From positions 1-22,371 of the forward strand of contig NZ_CALNBI010000336.1 of assembly GCF_937874145.1 (NCBI RefSeq): DNA of 22,371 nucleotides. Reading direction: 5' to 3'. The notes under the pieces are model-generated. The model did no database searches. It was not told where the DNA came from and was given only the letters and a program-made list of their open reading frames with translations. The stretch is from an uncultured Chitinophaga sp. GTDB lineage: Bacteria; Bacteroidota; Bacteroidia; Chitinophagales; Chitinophagaceae. The translations under genes and the position numbers were made by a program. Below, in pieces: positions 1 through 8,906 of the stretch (the first letter of the stretch is position 1; every line of letters begins with the position of its first letter).

Positions 1-2
1 CG

Positions 3-56
3 AAAACGTCGTTCCATTACTCAATTGGTACGGTTGGAGTACAGTATCACTACTAA
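3..56 (+). CDS. 3' end of a probable outer-membrane beta-barrel protein (partial)
   Basis: Only 17 residues and a TAA stop lie in the window. They read KTSFHYSIGTVGVQYHY. The alternating pattern V-x-V-x-Y-x-Y with a terminal aromatic residue is the usual last beta-strand (beta-signal) of outer-membrane barrel proteins recognised by BamA. The other two forward frames are also open for 60 to 90 bases at this edge, so the frame choice rests on this pattern alone. The protein family cannot be named. The 66 bases after the stop contain no visible gene or T-rich terminator on the + strand. Confidence 0.33.
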   Translation, partial: KTSFHYSIGTVGVQYHY

Positions 57-122
57 GTCTATGCTAAGCGGGAGCCACATCCCAGTGTGACAAGGGCTTT
101 CAGGCGAGCGGGCACGGAAATG

Positions 123-151
123 AAAAAGCCCCCCGGCATAGCGGAGGGCTT
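123..151 (-). terminator. Rho-independent terminator of the DUF4293 gene
   Basis: On the minus strand the sequence forms a 9-bp stem, AAGCCCTCC pairing with GGGGGGCTT through one T-G wobble, with an 8-base loop, followed directly by five T residues (+ strand A run 123-127). It starts 24 bases beyond the stop codon of the minus-strand gene. There is no T run on the + strand side, so it should act mainly on minus-strand transcription. Confidence 0.8.
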
Positions 152-175
152 GTGAATTATGTGCGGAATCGCGGA

Positions 176-625
176 TCAGCGGAGGCGGTCCAGCGATTTG
201 ATGAGCTTTTCGTCTTTGTAGATGCCGCGTGCCGCCAAAAAGAGGCAAACGATCATCACCACGGGCAGGAAGGCGGGTATGAGATATGAACCACGGATGC
301 TTACGGCCCCGCCGGCACTCAATTTCTGCGCGCTGTCCTGGATTTTCAGGTAGATCAGGGCCATGATGCCTACGGAAAGCAGCAGGTTCACGACCGTGAG
401 GCGGAACTGCAGTTTGCGGTTTTTATAAAGAAAGATACAACCCACCGACAACAGGATGCTGATGATCAACACGATGAAAACCATGTAGTTGGACGTAGCG
501 TTAAACGTGTCCGTCCCGGCAACGGTGCCTTGCGTGAAGGTGGCTTTCCAGAGATCGAAGCGGGCGACGGCGATGCCGGCGATGGCCGCGAGGAGCAAAT
601 AAAGGCTCTGAATGCGTTGTATCAT
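176..625 (-). CDS. DUF4293 family four-helix membrane protein
   Basis: This 149-residue protein begins MIQRIQSLYLLLAAIAGIA, the typical opening of the Bacteroidota-specific DUF4293 family. Four hydrophobic segments are visible at about residues 7-22, 47-67, 75-94 and 114-133, separated by short basic or polar loops (YKNRK near 68-71, KDEK near 137-140), so it should be a small inner-membrane protein. The function of the family is not known and no catalytic motif is seen. The start ATG (minus strand, 625-623) sits 115 bases from the divergently transcribed maeB. A weak -7 element, TACTTTTA, lies on the minus strand at 657-650. A terminator follows the stop codon, so this appears to be a single-gene transcript. 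Confidence 0.85.
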   Translation of the reverse strand: MIQRIQSLYLLLAAIAGIAVARFDLWKATFTQGTVAGTDTFNATSNYMVFIVLIISILLSVGCIFLYKNRKLQFRLTVVNLLLSVGIMALIYLKIQDSAQKLSAGGAVSIRGSYLIPAFLPVVMIVCLFLAARGIYKDEKLIKSLDRLR

Positions 626-686
626 ATTAATTGCGAATGTTTAACGGGGTAAAAGTAAGCATTTTTAACTTACAATGGGGAGGTGT

Positions 687-707
687 TTCGGGCCCGTTCG
701 GCCCGAA
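687..707. promoter_or_regulatory. Perfect palindrome between DUF4293 and maeB (candidate operator)
   Basis: TTCGGGCC, five bases, then GGCCCGAA: a perfect 8-bp inverted repeat centred near 697. It ends six bases before the maeB -7-like element at 713 and so overlaps the region where the sigma factor would contact the -33 position. It lies between two divergent genes and has no T run, so it is not a terminator. A dimeric regulator site is the simplest reading; the regulator is unknown. Confidence 0.4.
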
Positions 708-712
708 GTCCG

Positions 713-720
713 TATATTGC
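713..720 (+). promoter_or_regulatory. maeB -7-like element (TATATTGC)
   Basis: TATATTGC matches the Bacteroidota -7 consensus TAnnTTTG at six of eight positions and ends 20 bases before the maeB ATG. The same TAnnTTGC variant occurs before the gene at 3645. No clear -33 box is visible. Confidence 0.4.
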
Positions 721-740
721 AGCCCCAATTCAATCTTTTT

Positions 741-3044
<2,304 letters not shown>

Positions 3045-3050
3045 CGAGGA

Positions 3051-3077
3051 AAAGCGGGCCGCACAGCCCGCTTTTTT
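3051..3077 (+). terminator. Rho-independent terminator of maeB
   Basis: AAAGCGGGC and GCCCGCTTT form a perfect 9-bp stem with a 6-base loop, ending in a run of six T residues. It begins six bases after the maeB stop codon. It isolates maeB from the downstream secreted-protein genes. Confidence 0.92.
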
Positions 3078-3080
3078 ATT

Positions 3081-3088
3081 TATATTTC
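3081..3088 (+). promoter_or_regulatory. -7-like element (TATATTTC) before the first DUF2059-type gene
   Basis: TATATTTC matches TAnnTTTG at seven of eight positions. It lies just after the maeB terminator and 33 bases before the ATG at 3122, as expected for a new transcription unit. Confidence 0.45.
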
Positions 3089-3121
3089 GAAGAACCGGCT
3101 ATCCCTCCGGTAAACAAGTGT

Positions 3122-3577
3122 ATGAAAACTTTAACCCTTTCCCTGTTCCTGCTGGTATTGTCAGCCGCTGTGTCCGGTCAATCCGGTTCTTCAAAAACAT
3201 CCCCGGCGATTACAAAAAATATGCAGGCGTTCCTCGAAGCCACTACGTTAGACGGTGCCGCCGATTCGTTGTACAACCAGATGGTTACAGCATTTATGCG
3301 GCAATCGCCGCCTCCCGGCAAGCGGTTTTTAAAACGACTGAAGAAGAAGGTCAGCCAGGAGGAGGTGGTGAAAATCATGGCGCCCATACTGGCCAATCAC
3401 TTTTCGGATGAGCGTTTGGGTGACCTGGCCCGTTCCATCCGGGCGAAAGAACAGCCGGAATACTCCGAAGAAATGGAGGCTTTTTTGTTGGAATCGGGGC
3501 CTGTCATGGCGAAATGGGCGATTGAACTGTTCGACAGCATGAAAGAGGAATACCTGCGGAAGCAGAAGTCGCGGTAG
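3122..3577 (+). CDS. Secreted DUF2059-like protein, first of a pair
   Basis: A 151-residue protein with a clear Sec signal peptide: MKTLTLSLFLLVLSAAVSGQ, with cleavage likely near VSG-Q. The mature part is helical and highly charged. Its C-terminal half (ILANHFSDERLGDLARSIRA) follows the layout of DUF2059, where a segment of the type ..YxxHFTxxEL..LIxFY.. precedes a terminal helix, but the second half of that motif is poorly conserved, so the family call is tentative. It is periplasmic or lumenal by prediction and no catalytic residues are evident. It is followed 67 bases later by a second, more canonical DUF2059 protein, suggesting an old tandem duplication. Function of the family is unknown. 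Confidence 0.7.
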   Translation: MKTLTLSLFLLVLSAAVSGQSGSSKTSPAITKNMQAFLEATTLDGAADSLYNQMVTAFMRQSPPPGKRFLKRLKKKVSQEEVVKIMAPILANHFSDERLGDLARSIRAKEQPEYSEEMEAFLLESGPVMAKWAIELFDSMKEEYLRKQKSR

Positions 3578-3607
3578 GGAAATATTGCAGTCTGCAACGA
3601 CTTTCCT

Positions 3608-3615
3608 TAACTTGC
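3608..3615 (+). promoter_or_regulatory. -7-like element (TAACTTGC) before the second DUF2059 gene
   Basis: TAACTTGC resembles TAnnTTTG (six of eight) and is the same TAnnTTGC variant found before maeB. It ends 29 bases before the ATG at 3645. A short inverted repeat, TCCGG-aacat-CCGGA (3621-3635), lies in the presumed leader. Confidence 0.3.
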
Positions 3616-3644
3616 ACAACTCCGGAACATCCGGAATGGTTGTT

Positions 3645-4076
3645 ATGAAGAAATTATTGTTCACATGGCTGTTGGCTGCCGCGGTTACGGGCGCTTCGGC
3701 GCAGGAGTCTGCCAAAACGATCAAGATCCGTGTGCTGTTGAGCCTGAACGGGGCTTCGCGGGTGGGTATGAATACCGTGAAGCAGATGCTGGCGCAATAC
3801 CAGAAAGCGTACCCTTCTGTGGATACCGCGGTATGGAAGCGGATCGCGGGGTACTACAACGAAAAAGACCTGGCCAACCTGCTGGTTCCCATTTACGAAC
3901 GCTATTTTTCGGAAAAGGATGTGGACGGCATGATTGCTTTTTACAAATCCGAGGCGGGAAAGAAGATGGTGGAAATGATGCCGCACATCACCGCGGAATC
4001 GCAGGCCGCGGGTAAGGTTTGGGGGGAAGATATCGCGGCGAAAATCCGGAAAGACATTGAAGGCGCCCTGAAATAA
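3645..4076 (+). CDS. Secreted DUF2059 family protein, second of a pair
   Basis: A 143-residue protein starting MKKLLFTWLLAAAVTGASAQ, a textbook signal peptide with cleavage at ASA-Q. The C-terminal half carries the DUF2059 signature NLLVPIYERYFSEKDVDGM followed by IAFYKSEAGKKMVEMMP, so the mature protein is an exported alpha-helical DUF2059 domain. The molecular role of this family is not established. The ATG at 3645 is preferred to in-frame starts at 3585 and 3636 because it places the basic n-region and hydrophobic core at the terminus. It sits between the related gene at 3122 and the kinase-like gene at 4109, 32 bases before the latter, and may be co-transcribed with it. Confidence 0.85.
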   Translation: MKKLLFTWLLAAAVTGASAQESAKTIKIRVLLSLNGASRVGMNTVKQMLAQYQKAYPSVDTAVWKRIAGYYNEKDLANLLVPIYERYFSEKDVDGMIAFYKSEAGKKMVEMMPHITAESQAAGKVWGEDIAAKIRKDIEGALK

Positions 4077-4108
4077 TCCCCGAAACCGGATAATTCGTAA
4101 TTTCCGGC

Positions 4109-5140
4109 ATGCAATCCATCTCCCGCAAGAAGATATTTTTCCCGCTCAACCCCGCTTTCCGGAATTACCTGAAGCTGTACGAGCGGGAAATCAAACTGCC
4201 GGTGACGTACGAAGAATTGAAGTATTACGATTACGGCATCCCGGTATACGACAAGGAAGGCAAAGACACGCTCTGGGAGTCGGTCCTTTACCCCCAAAGC
4301 ATGACCCCGGGCTTACACGCGGGCCTCAAGCGCATTTATTCCATCCTGAAAGCCGGCGGCGACCAGGCGGCCGAAGAGCATCTGCACATCGAGCGGATCG
4401 ATTACTGTACGTTCGGCAATTCCCACCCTTTTCGCATCAAGATCGTCAACAACTACAACGAGGTTTACGATTATTTCTATATCAAGATCGCCGACGCTTC
4501 ACGGATATATGGCCTGGAGCTGGAACATATCCTGTCGCCCTACTGGATGAACTTTCTCGTAGACGGCAACACGCTGGTGGAGGAGCACATCGCCGGGGTG
4601 CCCGGCGATCAGTTCGCCAAATCCTGGCTGGACCGGCCGGAATTCAACCCGAAGCGTATCGCCAAGGAGTTCGTGAAGTTCAACGAGCGGTGTTTCGTGC
4701 GGTTGCTGGGGGATATGCGGTCGTATAATTTCATTTTCGACATCACCCCCGATTTCGACGACGTGCAGTTCCGCATCCGGGCGATCGACTTCGACCAGCA
4801 GTTTTACGAAGGGAAGAAGACGCTGTACATGCCGCAATTCTTCAAGGAGAACCGCGTGTTCGTGGAGCTGGCGATGAAGCATCTCAATGCGGAGGTGGTA
4901 AAGCAATACCAGCAGGAGGAGCGCTCGCTCATTGCGCGGAGGATGAAGGTGCAGCGGCACCGGATCAAGGACCTGCGGGATGTGATCATGACCGACCGGG
5001 TGTCTTTCCCCGGGAAAATCAAACAATTGGGGGAAGAGCTGGCGGAGCATTACCACGACCAGGTATTTGCCCGGTGCAACACCATGGGCGAAATTATCGA
5101 GCGGAGCCTGAAGCGGCTGCTGGTGGGTAGTTTGCGATAA
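4109..5140 (+). CDS. Conserved hypothetical protein with a protein-kinase-like residue pattern
   Basis: A 343-residue cytoplasmic protein (no signal peptide or membrane segment) that I do not recognise as a named family. Residues in order resemble a kinase or aminoglycoside-phosphotransferase fold: a hydrophobic strand with lysine (FYIKI, K126), glutamates in the next helix (GLELEHIL, E137/E139), a hinge-like LVEEHIAGVPGDQF (157-169), a catalytic-loop-like LLGDMRSYNFIFD with D202 and N207 at the canonical spacing of five, and a metal-loop-like RAIDFDQQ with D227. There is no obvious glycine-rich loop, though FGNSHPFRIKI (102-112) could fill that place. The C-terminal 100 residues are charged and helical. 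If the fold is right it would be a small-molecule or protein kinase, or a pseudokinase; the substrate cannot be guessed. It follows the DUF2059 pair and precedes mlaE, which has its own promoter. Confidence 0.75.
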   Translation: MQSISRKKIFFPLNPAFRNYLKLYEREIKLPVTYEELKYYDYGIPVYDKEGKDTLWESVLYPQSMTPGLHAGLKRIYSILKAGGDQAAEEHLHIERIDYCTFGNSHPFRIKIVNNYNEVYDYFYIKIADASRIYGLELEHILSPYWMNFLVDGNTLVEEHIAGVPGDQFAKSWLDRPEFNPKRIAKEFVKFNERCFVRLLGDMRSYNFIFDITPDFDDVQFRIRAIDFDQQFYEGKKTLYMPQFFKENRVFVELAMKHLNAEVVKQYQQEERSLIARRMKVQRHRIKDLRDVIMTDRVSFPGKIKQLGEELAEHYHDQVFARCNTMGEIIERSLKRLLVGSLR

Positions 5141-5166
5141 AGGGGCGAAACAATTCATTTTCCCAG

Positions 5167-5174
5167 TATCTTTG
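5167..5174 (+). promoter_or_regulatory. mlaE promoter -7 element (TATCTTTG)
   Basis: A perfect TAnnTTTG match, only seven bases from the mlaE ATG at 5182. With the usual spacing the transcript would start about four bases before the ATG, giving an almost leaderless mRNA. Confidence 0.6.
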
Positions 5175-5181
5175 ACAAGTT

Positions 5182-5925
5182 ATGGAGTTCAGGTTTTTTT
5201 ATCATTTCGGCAGGTTTTTGCTGATGTTGAAAGGGATGTTCTCCCGCCCGGAGAACATGAGGATGTACTGGAAGGAGTTTATGAAACAGTGTGTGGACAT
5301 CGGGATCGGTTCCCTGGGCATCGTAGTGATCATCTCCACCTTCCTCGGCGCCGTTACGACGGTGCAAACGGCTTACCAGCTGGTAAGCGGGTTCATTCCC
5401 AAATCTACCATCGCGATGGTCGTGCGCGACACGATGATCATCGAGCTGGCGCCGACGATGATTTGTATCGTACTGGGCGGCGTGGTAGGTTCCAAGATCG
5501 CGTCGGAGCTGGGGAACATGCGCATTTCCGAGCAGATCGACGCGCAGGAGATCATGGGCATCAATACCAGGGCATACCTGATCGGCCCTAAAATCCTGGC
5601 GGCTTTGCTGACGATCCCCGCGCTGGTGGTGATCGCGGCGTTCCTGGGCATCTTCGGCGGGCTGGAAGCGGGCAAGCTGAGCGGCATCCTGTCGCACGAG
5701 CAGTTCATGGAAGGGCTGCGCAGCTCGTTCGACGGGTACAACGTATTCTTCGCCCTGAGCAAATCTTACACTTACGCCTTCATTATATCGAGCATACCGG
5801 CTTATTACGGTTACCATGTGCAGGGGGGCGCCCTCGAAATCGGGAAAGCCAGCACCACCGCGGTAGTAGTAAGCTGCGTGATGATCTTATTTGCCGACTA
5901 TGCCCTGGCGGCCATGCTGCTGTAA
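5182..5925 (+). CDS. mlaE: MlaE-type lipid ABC transporter permease
   Basis: A 247-residue inner-membrane permease of the MlaE family, which with an ATPase and an MCE protein moves phospholipids between the inner membrane and the periplasm to keep the outer membrane asymmetric. The family signature is clear: ELGNMRISEQIDAQEIMGIN followed by YLIGPKILA, corresponding to E(L/I)GTMR..EQIDALEVMG. An N-terminal amphipathic stretch (FGRFLLMLKGMFSRPENM) precedes about five hydrophobic segments, near residues 40-60, 85-105, 133-160, 195-212 and 225-245. Length is normal. The first ATG is kept because homologous permeases have the same FGR..L..L....RPE interface helix. The ATPase gene follows after 24 bases, so the two form an operon. 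No MCE (MlaD) gene is adjacent. Confidence 0.93.
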   Translation: MEFRFFYHFGRFLLMLKGMFSRPENMRMYWKEFMKQCVDIGIGSLGIVVIISTFLGAVTTVQTAYQLVSGFIPKSTIAMVVRDTMIIELAPTMICIVLGGVVGSKIASELGNMRISEQIDAQEIMGINTRAYLIGPKILAALLTIPALVVIAAFLGIFGGLEAGKLSGILSHEQFMEGLRSSFDGYNVFFALSKSYTYAFIISSIPAYYGYHVQGGALEIGKASTTAVVVSCVMILFADYALAAMLL

Positions 5926-5949
5926 CCCTCAAACAGAGAAGAACGATCT

Positions 5950-6762
5950 ATGATAGAACTGAAAAATATCCGCAAAAGCTTTGGAGAAAAGGAGATCCTG
6001 AAAGATGTGTCCGCCACCATGGAGGCCGGTAAAACGAACCTCATCATCGGCGCCAGCGGCAGCGGAAAAACGGTGCTCATGAAGTGCATGGTGGGGCTCA
6101 TGCCCGTGGATAGCGGACAGGTGCTGTACAACGGGGAAGACTTCACCGCCATGGACGACAAGGAAAAGAAGCCCATCCGCCAGGCCATCGGCATGCTGTT
6201 CCAGGGCTCGGCGCTCTTCGATTCCATGACCGTGGAGCAGAACGTGATGTTCCCGCTGGATATGTTTGGCAATATGAGCTACAAGGAGAAACGCAAGCGG
6301 ATGCAGGAATGCCTCGACCGGGTGGAGCTCAAGGATGCGAATAAAAAGTTCCCCGCCGAGATCAGCGGCGGGATGAAGAAACGGGTGGGCATTGCCCGGG
6401 CCATCGTGCTCAACCCCAAATACCTGTTCGTGGACGAGCCCAACTCCGGCCTCGACCCGCAGACCTCCCTCGTGATCGACAAACTCATCAAAGACATTAC
6501 CATCGATTACAACATCACCACCGTGGTGAATACCCATGATATGAACACCGTAATGGAAAGCGGGGACCATATTATCTATATGCACCAGGGCCAGAAACAG
6601 TGGGAAGGCAGCAATGAGGACATCATTTTCAGTGAAGACAAGCTGCTGAACGACTTTATTTTCGCTTCGGAGTTCTTCCAGGACATCAAGGAAATGCGGA
6701 AAATGGAGATGTTCCGGGATAAGAAATGGCGGCAAAAGGGGGGAGAAGGCAGTAACAAATAG
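5950..6762 (+). CDS. mlaF: MlaF-type lipid ABC transporter ATPase
   Basis: A 270-residue ABC ATPase that powers the MlaE permease from the cytoplasmic side. Visible motifs: Walker A GASGSGKT (34-41), Q-loop LFQGSALFDSMTVEQNV (Q85), ABC signature ISGGMKKRVGIARAI (138-152), Walker B YLFVDEP (158-164) with the catalytic glutamate, D-loop SGLDP, and H-loop histidine at 196 in VVNTHDM. The ALFDSMTV segment is characteristic of the MlaF/Ttg2A branch. After residue about 245 there is a charged tail (KEMRKMEMFRDKKWRQKG) that could contact partner proteins. It lies 24 bases downstream of mlaE in the same operon. No convincing terminator is seen before the sucD promoter. Confidence 0.94.
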   Translation: MIELKNIRKSFGEKEILKDVSATMEAGKTNLIIGASGSGKTVLMKCMVGLMPVDSGQVLYNGEDFTAMDDKEKKPIRQAIGMLFQGSALFDSMTVEQNVMFPLDMFGNMSYKEKRKRMQECLDRVELKDANKKFPAEISGGMKKRVGIARAIVLNPKYLFVDEPNSGLDPQTSLVIDKLIKDITIDYNITTVVNTHDMNTVMESGDHIIYMHQGQKQWEGSNEDIIFSEDKLLNDFIFASEFFQDIKEMRKMEMFRDKKWRQKGGEGSNK

Positions 6763-6814
6763 TTAATATTCCTCAACTAAGGCGGCTTTCCTTTTCTTTT
6801 TAGCCATTATCCGT

Positions 6815-6822
6815 TATTTTTG
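6815..6822 (+). promoter_or_regulatory. sucD promoter -7 element (TATTTTTG)
   Basis: A perfect TAnnTTTG match within the 96-base gap between mlaF and sucD, ending 36 bases before the sucD ATG. It suggests that sucD is transcribed independently of the mla operon. Confidence 0.6.
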
Positions 6823-6858
6823 CCCCACCTTATCTAAAAAATAATTAAATCAGACGCG

Positions 6859-7740
6859 ATGAGTGTTTTAGTTAATAAGAACAGCAAAGTGATCGTGCAG
6901 GGATTTACCGGTACTGAAGGTACTTTCCACGCCACACAAATGATCGAGTACGGCACCAACGTGGTAGGTGGCGTAACGCCGGGTAAAGGCGGCAACTCCC
7001 ACCTGGAGCGCCCCGTGTTCAATACCGTGGCAGACGCGGTAAAGGCGACGGGAGCGGATGTATCCATCATCTTCGTTCCGCCGGCATTCGCGGCAGACGC
7101 GATCATGGAAGCTGCTGACGCGGGCATCGGCCTGGTAGTGTGCATCAGCGAAGGTATTCCCGTTCAGGACATGGTGAAAGCCAAAAACTACCTCAAAGCG
7201 CACAATACCCGCCTGATCGGTCCCAACTGCCCTGGCGTTATTTCCGCTGACGAAGCCAAAGTAGGCATCATGCCCGGCTTCATCTTCAAGAAAGGTAAAA
7301 TCGGTATCGTGTCCAAATCCGGCACGCTGACCTACGAAGCAGCCGACCAGGTGGTAAAAGCCGGTCTGGGTGTTTCCACCGCCATCGGTATCGGCGGCGA
7401 CCCGATCATCGGCACCACCACCCGCGAAGCGGTGGAACTGCTGATGAACGACCCCGAAACGGAAGCCATCATCATGATCGGTGAAATCGGCGGTTCCATG
7501 GAAGCGGAAGCCGCTGAGTGGATCAAAGCCAATCCCCATAAACCCGTTGTAGGCTTCATCGCCGGCCAGACAGCGCCTCCGGGCCGCCGTATGGGCCACG
7601 CCGGTGCCATCATCGGTGGTGCGGACGATACAGCAGCCGCTAAAATGAAGATCATGCGCGCCTGCGGCGTTCATGTGGTAGACAGCCCCGCAGACATCGG
7701 CAAACGCATGGCCGAAGTGCTGAAAGGCGTTCCTGCCTGA
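6859..7740 (+). CDS. sucD: Succinyl-CoA ligase (ADP-forming) alpha subunit
   Basis: A 293-residue alpha subunit of succinyl-CoA synthetase, the TCA-cycle enzyme that interconverts succinyl-CoA and succinate with ATP or GTP formation, acting as a cytoplasmic heteromer with SucC. Conserved features are the CoA-binding start VIVQGFTGTEGTFH, GGVTPGKGG, RLIGPNCPGVI (118-128), GIVSKSGTLTYE, and the phosphohistidine loop GRRMGHAGAIIGG with the active-site histidine at 247 (E. coli position 246). Length matches the family. The beta-subunit gene sucC is not next to it; separate sucC and sucD loci are common in Bacteroidota. It has its own promoter and a strong terminator, so it is a monocistronic unit. 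Confidence 0.97.
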   Translation: MSVLVNKNSKVIVQGFTGTEGTFHATQMIEYGTNVVGGVTPGKGGNSHLERPVFNTVADAVKATGADVSIIFVPPAFAADAIMEAADAGIGLVVCISEGIPVQDMVKAKNYLKAHNTRLIGPNCPGVISADEAKVGIMPGFIFKKGKIGIVSKSGTLTYEAADQVVKAGLGVSTAIGIGGDPIIGTTTREAVELLMNDPETEAIIMIGEIGGSMEAEAAEWIKANPHKPVVGFIAGQTAPPGRRMGHAGAIIGGADDTAAAKMKIMRACGVHVVDSPADIGKRMAEVLKGVPA

Positions 7741-7768
7741 TCAACCCGGTAATATTTACCCTTTATAC

Positions 7769-7801
7769 ATCCCCGTTGCACACCGTGACGGGGATTTTTT
7801 T
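7769..7801 (+). terminator. Rho-independent terminator of sucD
   Basis: ATCCCCGT and ACGGGGAT form a perfect 8-bp stem around an 11-base loop, followed by a run of seven T residues. It starts 29 bases after the sucD stop codon and ends five bases before the next promoter element. Confidence 0.9.
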
Positions 7802-7806
7802 GCCCT

Positions 7807-7814
7807 TACCTTTG
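7807..7814 (+). promoter_or_regulatory. -7 element (TACCTTTG) of the FAD oxidoreductase gene
   Basis: A perfect TAnnTTTG match just after the sucD terminator and 12 bases before the ATG at 7827. The predicted leader is under ten bases. Confidence 0.6.
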
Positions 7815-7826
7815 CTGCGGAATTTT

Positions 7827-8852
7827 ATGGAGACAGTCGATTACATACTCGTAGGCCAGGGCGTGGCCGGTACCCTGCTGGGCTGGGAAATGCAGCAGGC
7901 GGGGCTGAAAATAACCGTGTTCGACGACGGGCGGGCGGATGCCGCGTCACGCCTGGCGGCGGGGATCATCAACCCGGTATCGGGCAGGTTATTCGAGGTG
8001 TCGTGGTTATACGATACCATTTACCCGCTGGCGAAAGCCACCTATCACGCCATGGAAGCGGTATTGGGCGTGCCGGTGTTCACGGACAGGGATATCTGGA
8101 ACGTATGGGCCACCGCGCAGATGCGCAACGCATTTGCCGCGCATCCTACTCCCTACAGCGTTTTCCCCGAGGGCGACAGGTATGCTGGCCTGCTGGAAGC
8201 GCCTTTTGGCGCGGGGATCGTTAAAGGCGCCAATGTGGACCTGGCAACATTGCTGCCGGCCTGGGCATCACATATCGGGGCGCGGCGGGAGACTTTTGAT
8301 ATGACGGCGCTCGAATTAAAGGATAAAGGCGTTGTGTACAAAGGCTTGCAGGCGAAAGCAGTGATCTTCTGCGAAGGGGCCGCTTCCCCGCAAAATCCCT
8401 GGTTCGGGAAATTGAAATTCCATCCCAACAAAGGCGAAGCCCTCATCATCCGCCTCCCTTTCGAAACAACGGATATCATCAAAAAGGGCGTTACGCTCGT
8501 TCCCCTCGGCAACAAAACCTACTGGGCCGGCGCCACGTTCGCCTGGGATTATACCGATATCAGCCCGACAGCTGCCGCCCGTGCGCATATCGAATCACAG
8601 CTGCGGCAACTGTTGCTGGCCCCGTTTGAAGTGACCGGCCACCGGGCGGCTGTAAGGCCCGCCGGTCCCGACCGGCGACCCATGGCAGGGCTGCACCCGC
8701 ATGACCCGCGGCTGGGGATATTCAACGGGATGGGATCAAAAGGTTGTTCCTTAGCGCCCTGGGCAGCGAGGAAGTTTGTAGGGAATCTCATCAGCGGGGA
8801 AGCCATCCCGCCGGAAATTGACATAAATCGGTTTTTTAGAGCCTTGCGGTAG
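7827..8852 (+). CDS. FAD-dependent oxidoreductase of the DAO family
   Basis: A 341-residue flavoprotein. The N-terminus has the dinucleotide-binding fold: strand DYILVGQGVAGTLLGW with G10-x-G12-x-x-G15, then the ribose-binding acidic residues near 33-34 (TVFDDG). AAGIINPVSGRLFEVSW (44-60) matches the glycine-rich second motif of the D-amino-acid oxidase superfamily (DAO, ThiO, MnmC C-terminal domain). The C-terminal FAD-contact region is RPAGPDRRPMAGLHP and IFNGMGSKGCSLAPWAA. No signal peptide or substrate-determining motif is evident, so the amine or other substrate is unknown. The start at 7827 was chosen because the in-frame ATG at 7776 lies inside the sucD terminator and upstream of the promoter. 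It is followed by aspS with its own promoter. Confidence 0.85.
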   Translation: METVDYILVGQGVAGTLLGWEMQQAGLKITVFDDGRADAASRLAAGIINPVSGRLFEVSWLYDTIYPLAKATYHAMEAVLGVPVFTDRDIWNVWATAQMRNAFAAHPTPYSVFPEGDRYAGLLEAPFGAGIVKGANVDLATLLPAWASHIGARRETFDMTALELKDKGVVYKGLQAKAVIFCEGAASPQNPWFGKLKFHPNKGEALIIRLPFETTDIIKKGVTLVPLGNKTYWAGATFAWDYTDISPTAAARAHIESQLRQLLLAPFEVTGHRAAVRPAGPDRRPMAGLHPHDPRLGIFNGMGSKGCSLAPWAARKFVGNLISGEAIPPEIDINRFFRALR

Positions 8853-8871
8853 CATTTCCCGCGGGCTTTCT

Positions 8872-8879
8872 TATCTTTG
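8872..8879 (+). promoter_or_regulatory. aspS promoter -7 element (TATCTTTG)
   Basis: A perfect TAnnTTTG match ending 27 bases before the aspS ATG. A TTG at 8844-8846 is a possible -33 element, and the self-complementary octamer CCCGCGGG (8858-8865) lies between them. Confidence 0.6.
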
Positions 8880-8906
8880 ACCTCCTTATTAAAAGAACAG
8901 CAAACA

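Noticed and set aside
57..122. Possible tRNA or attachment site at the window start
   Set aside because: No cloverleaf, no T-arm GGTTCGAATCC-like sequence and no direct repeat partner in the window.
675..740. Earlier in-frame ATG for maeB
   Set aside because: It lies upstream of the -7-like element and palindrome, and the extra 22 residues do not resemble malic enzymes.
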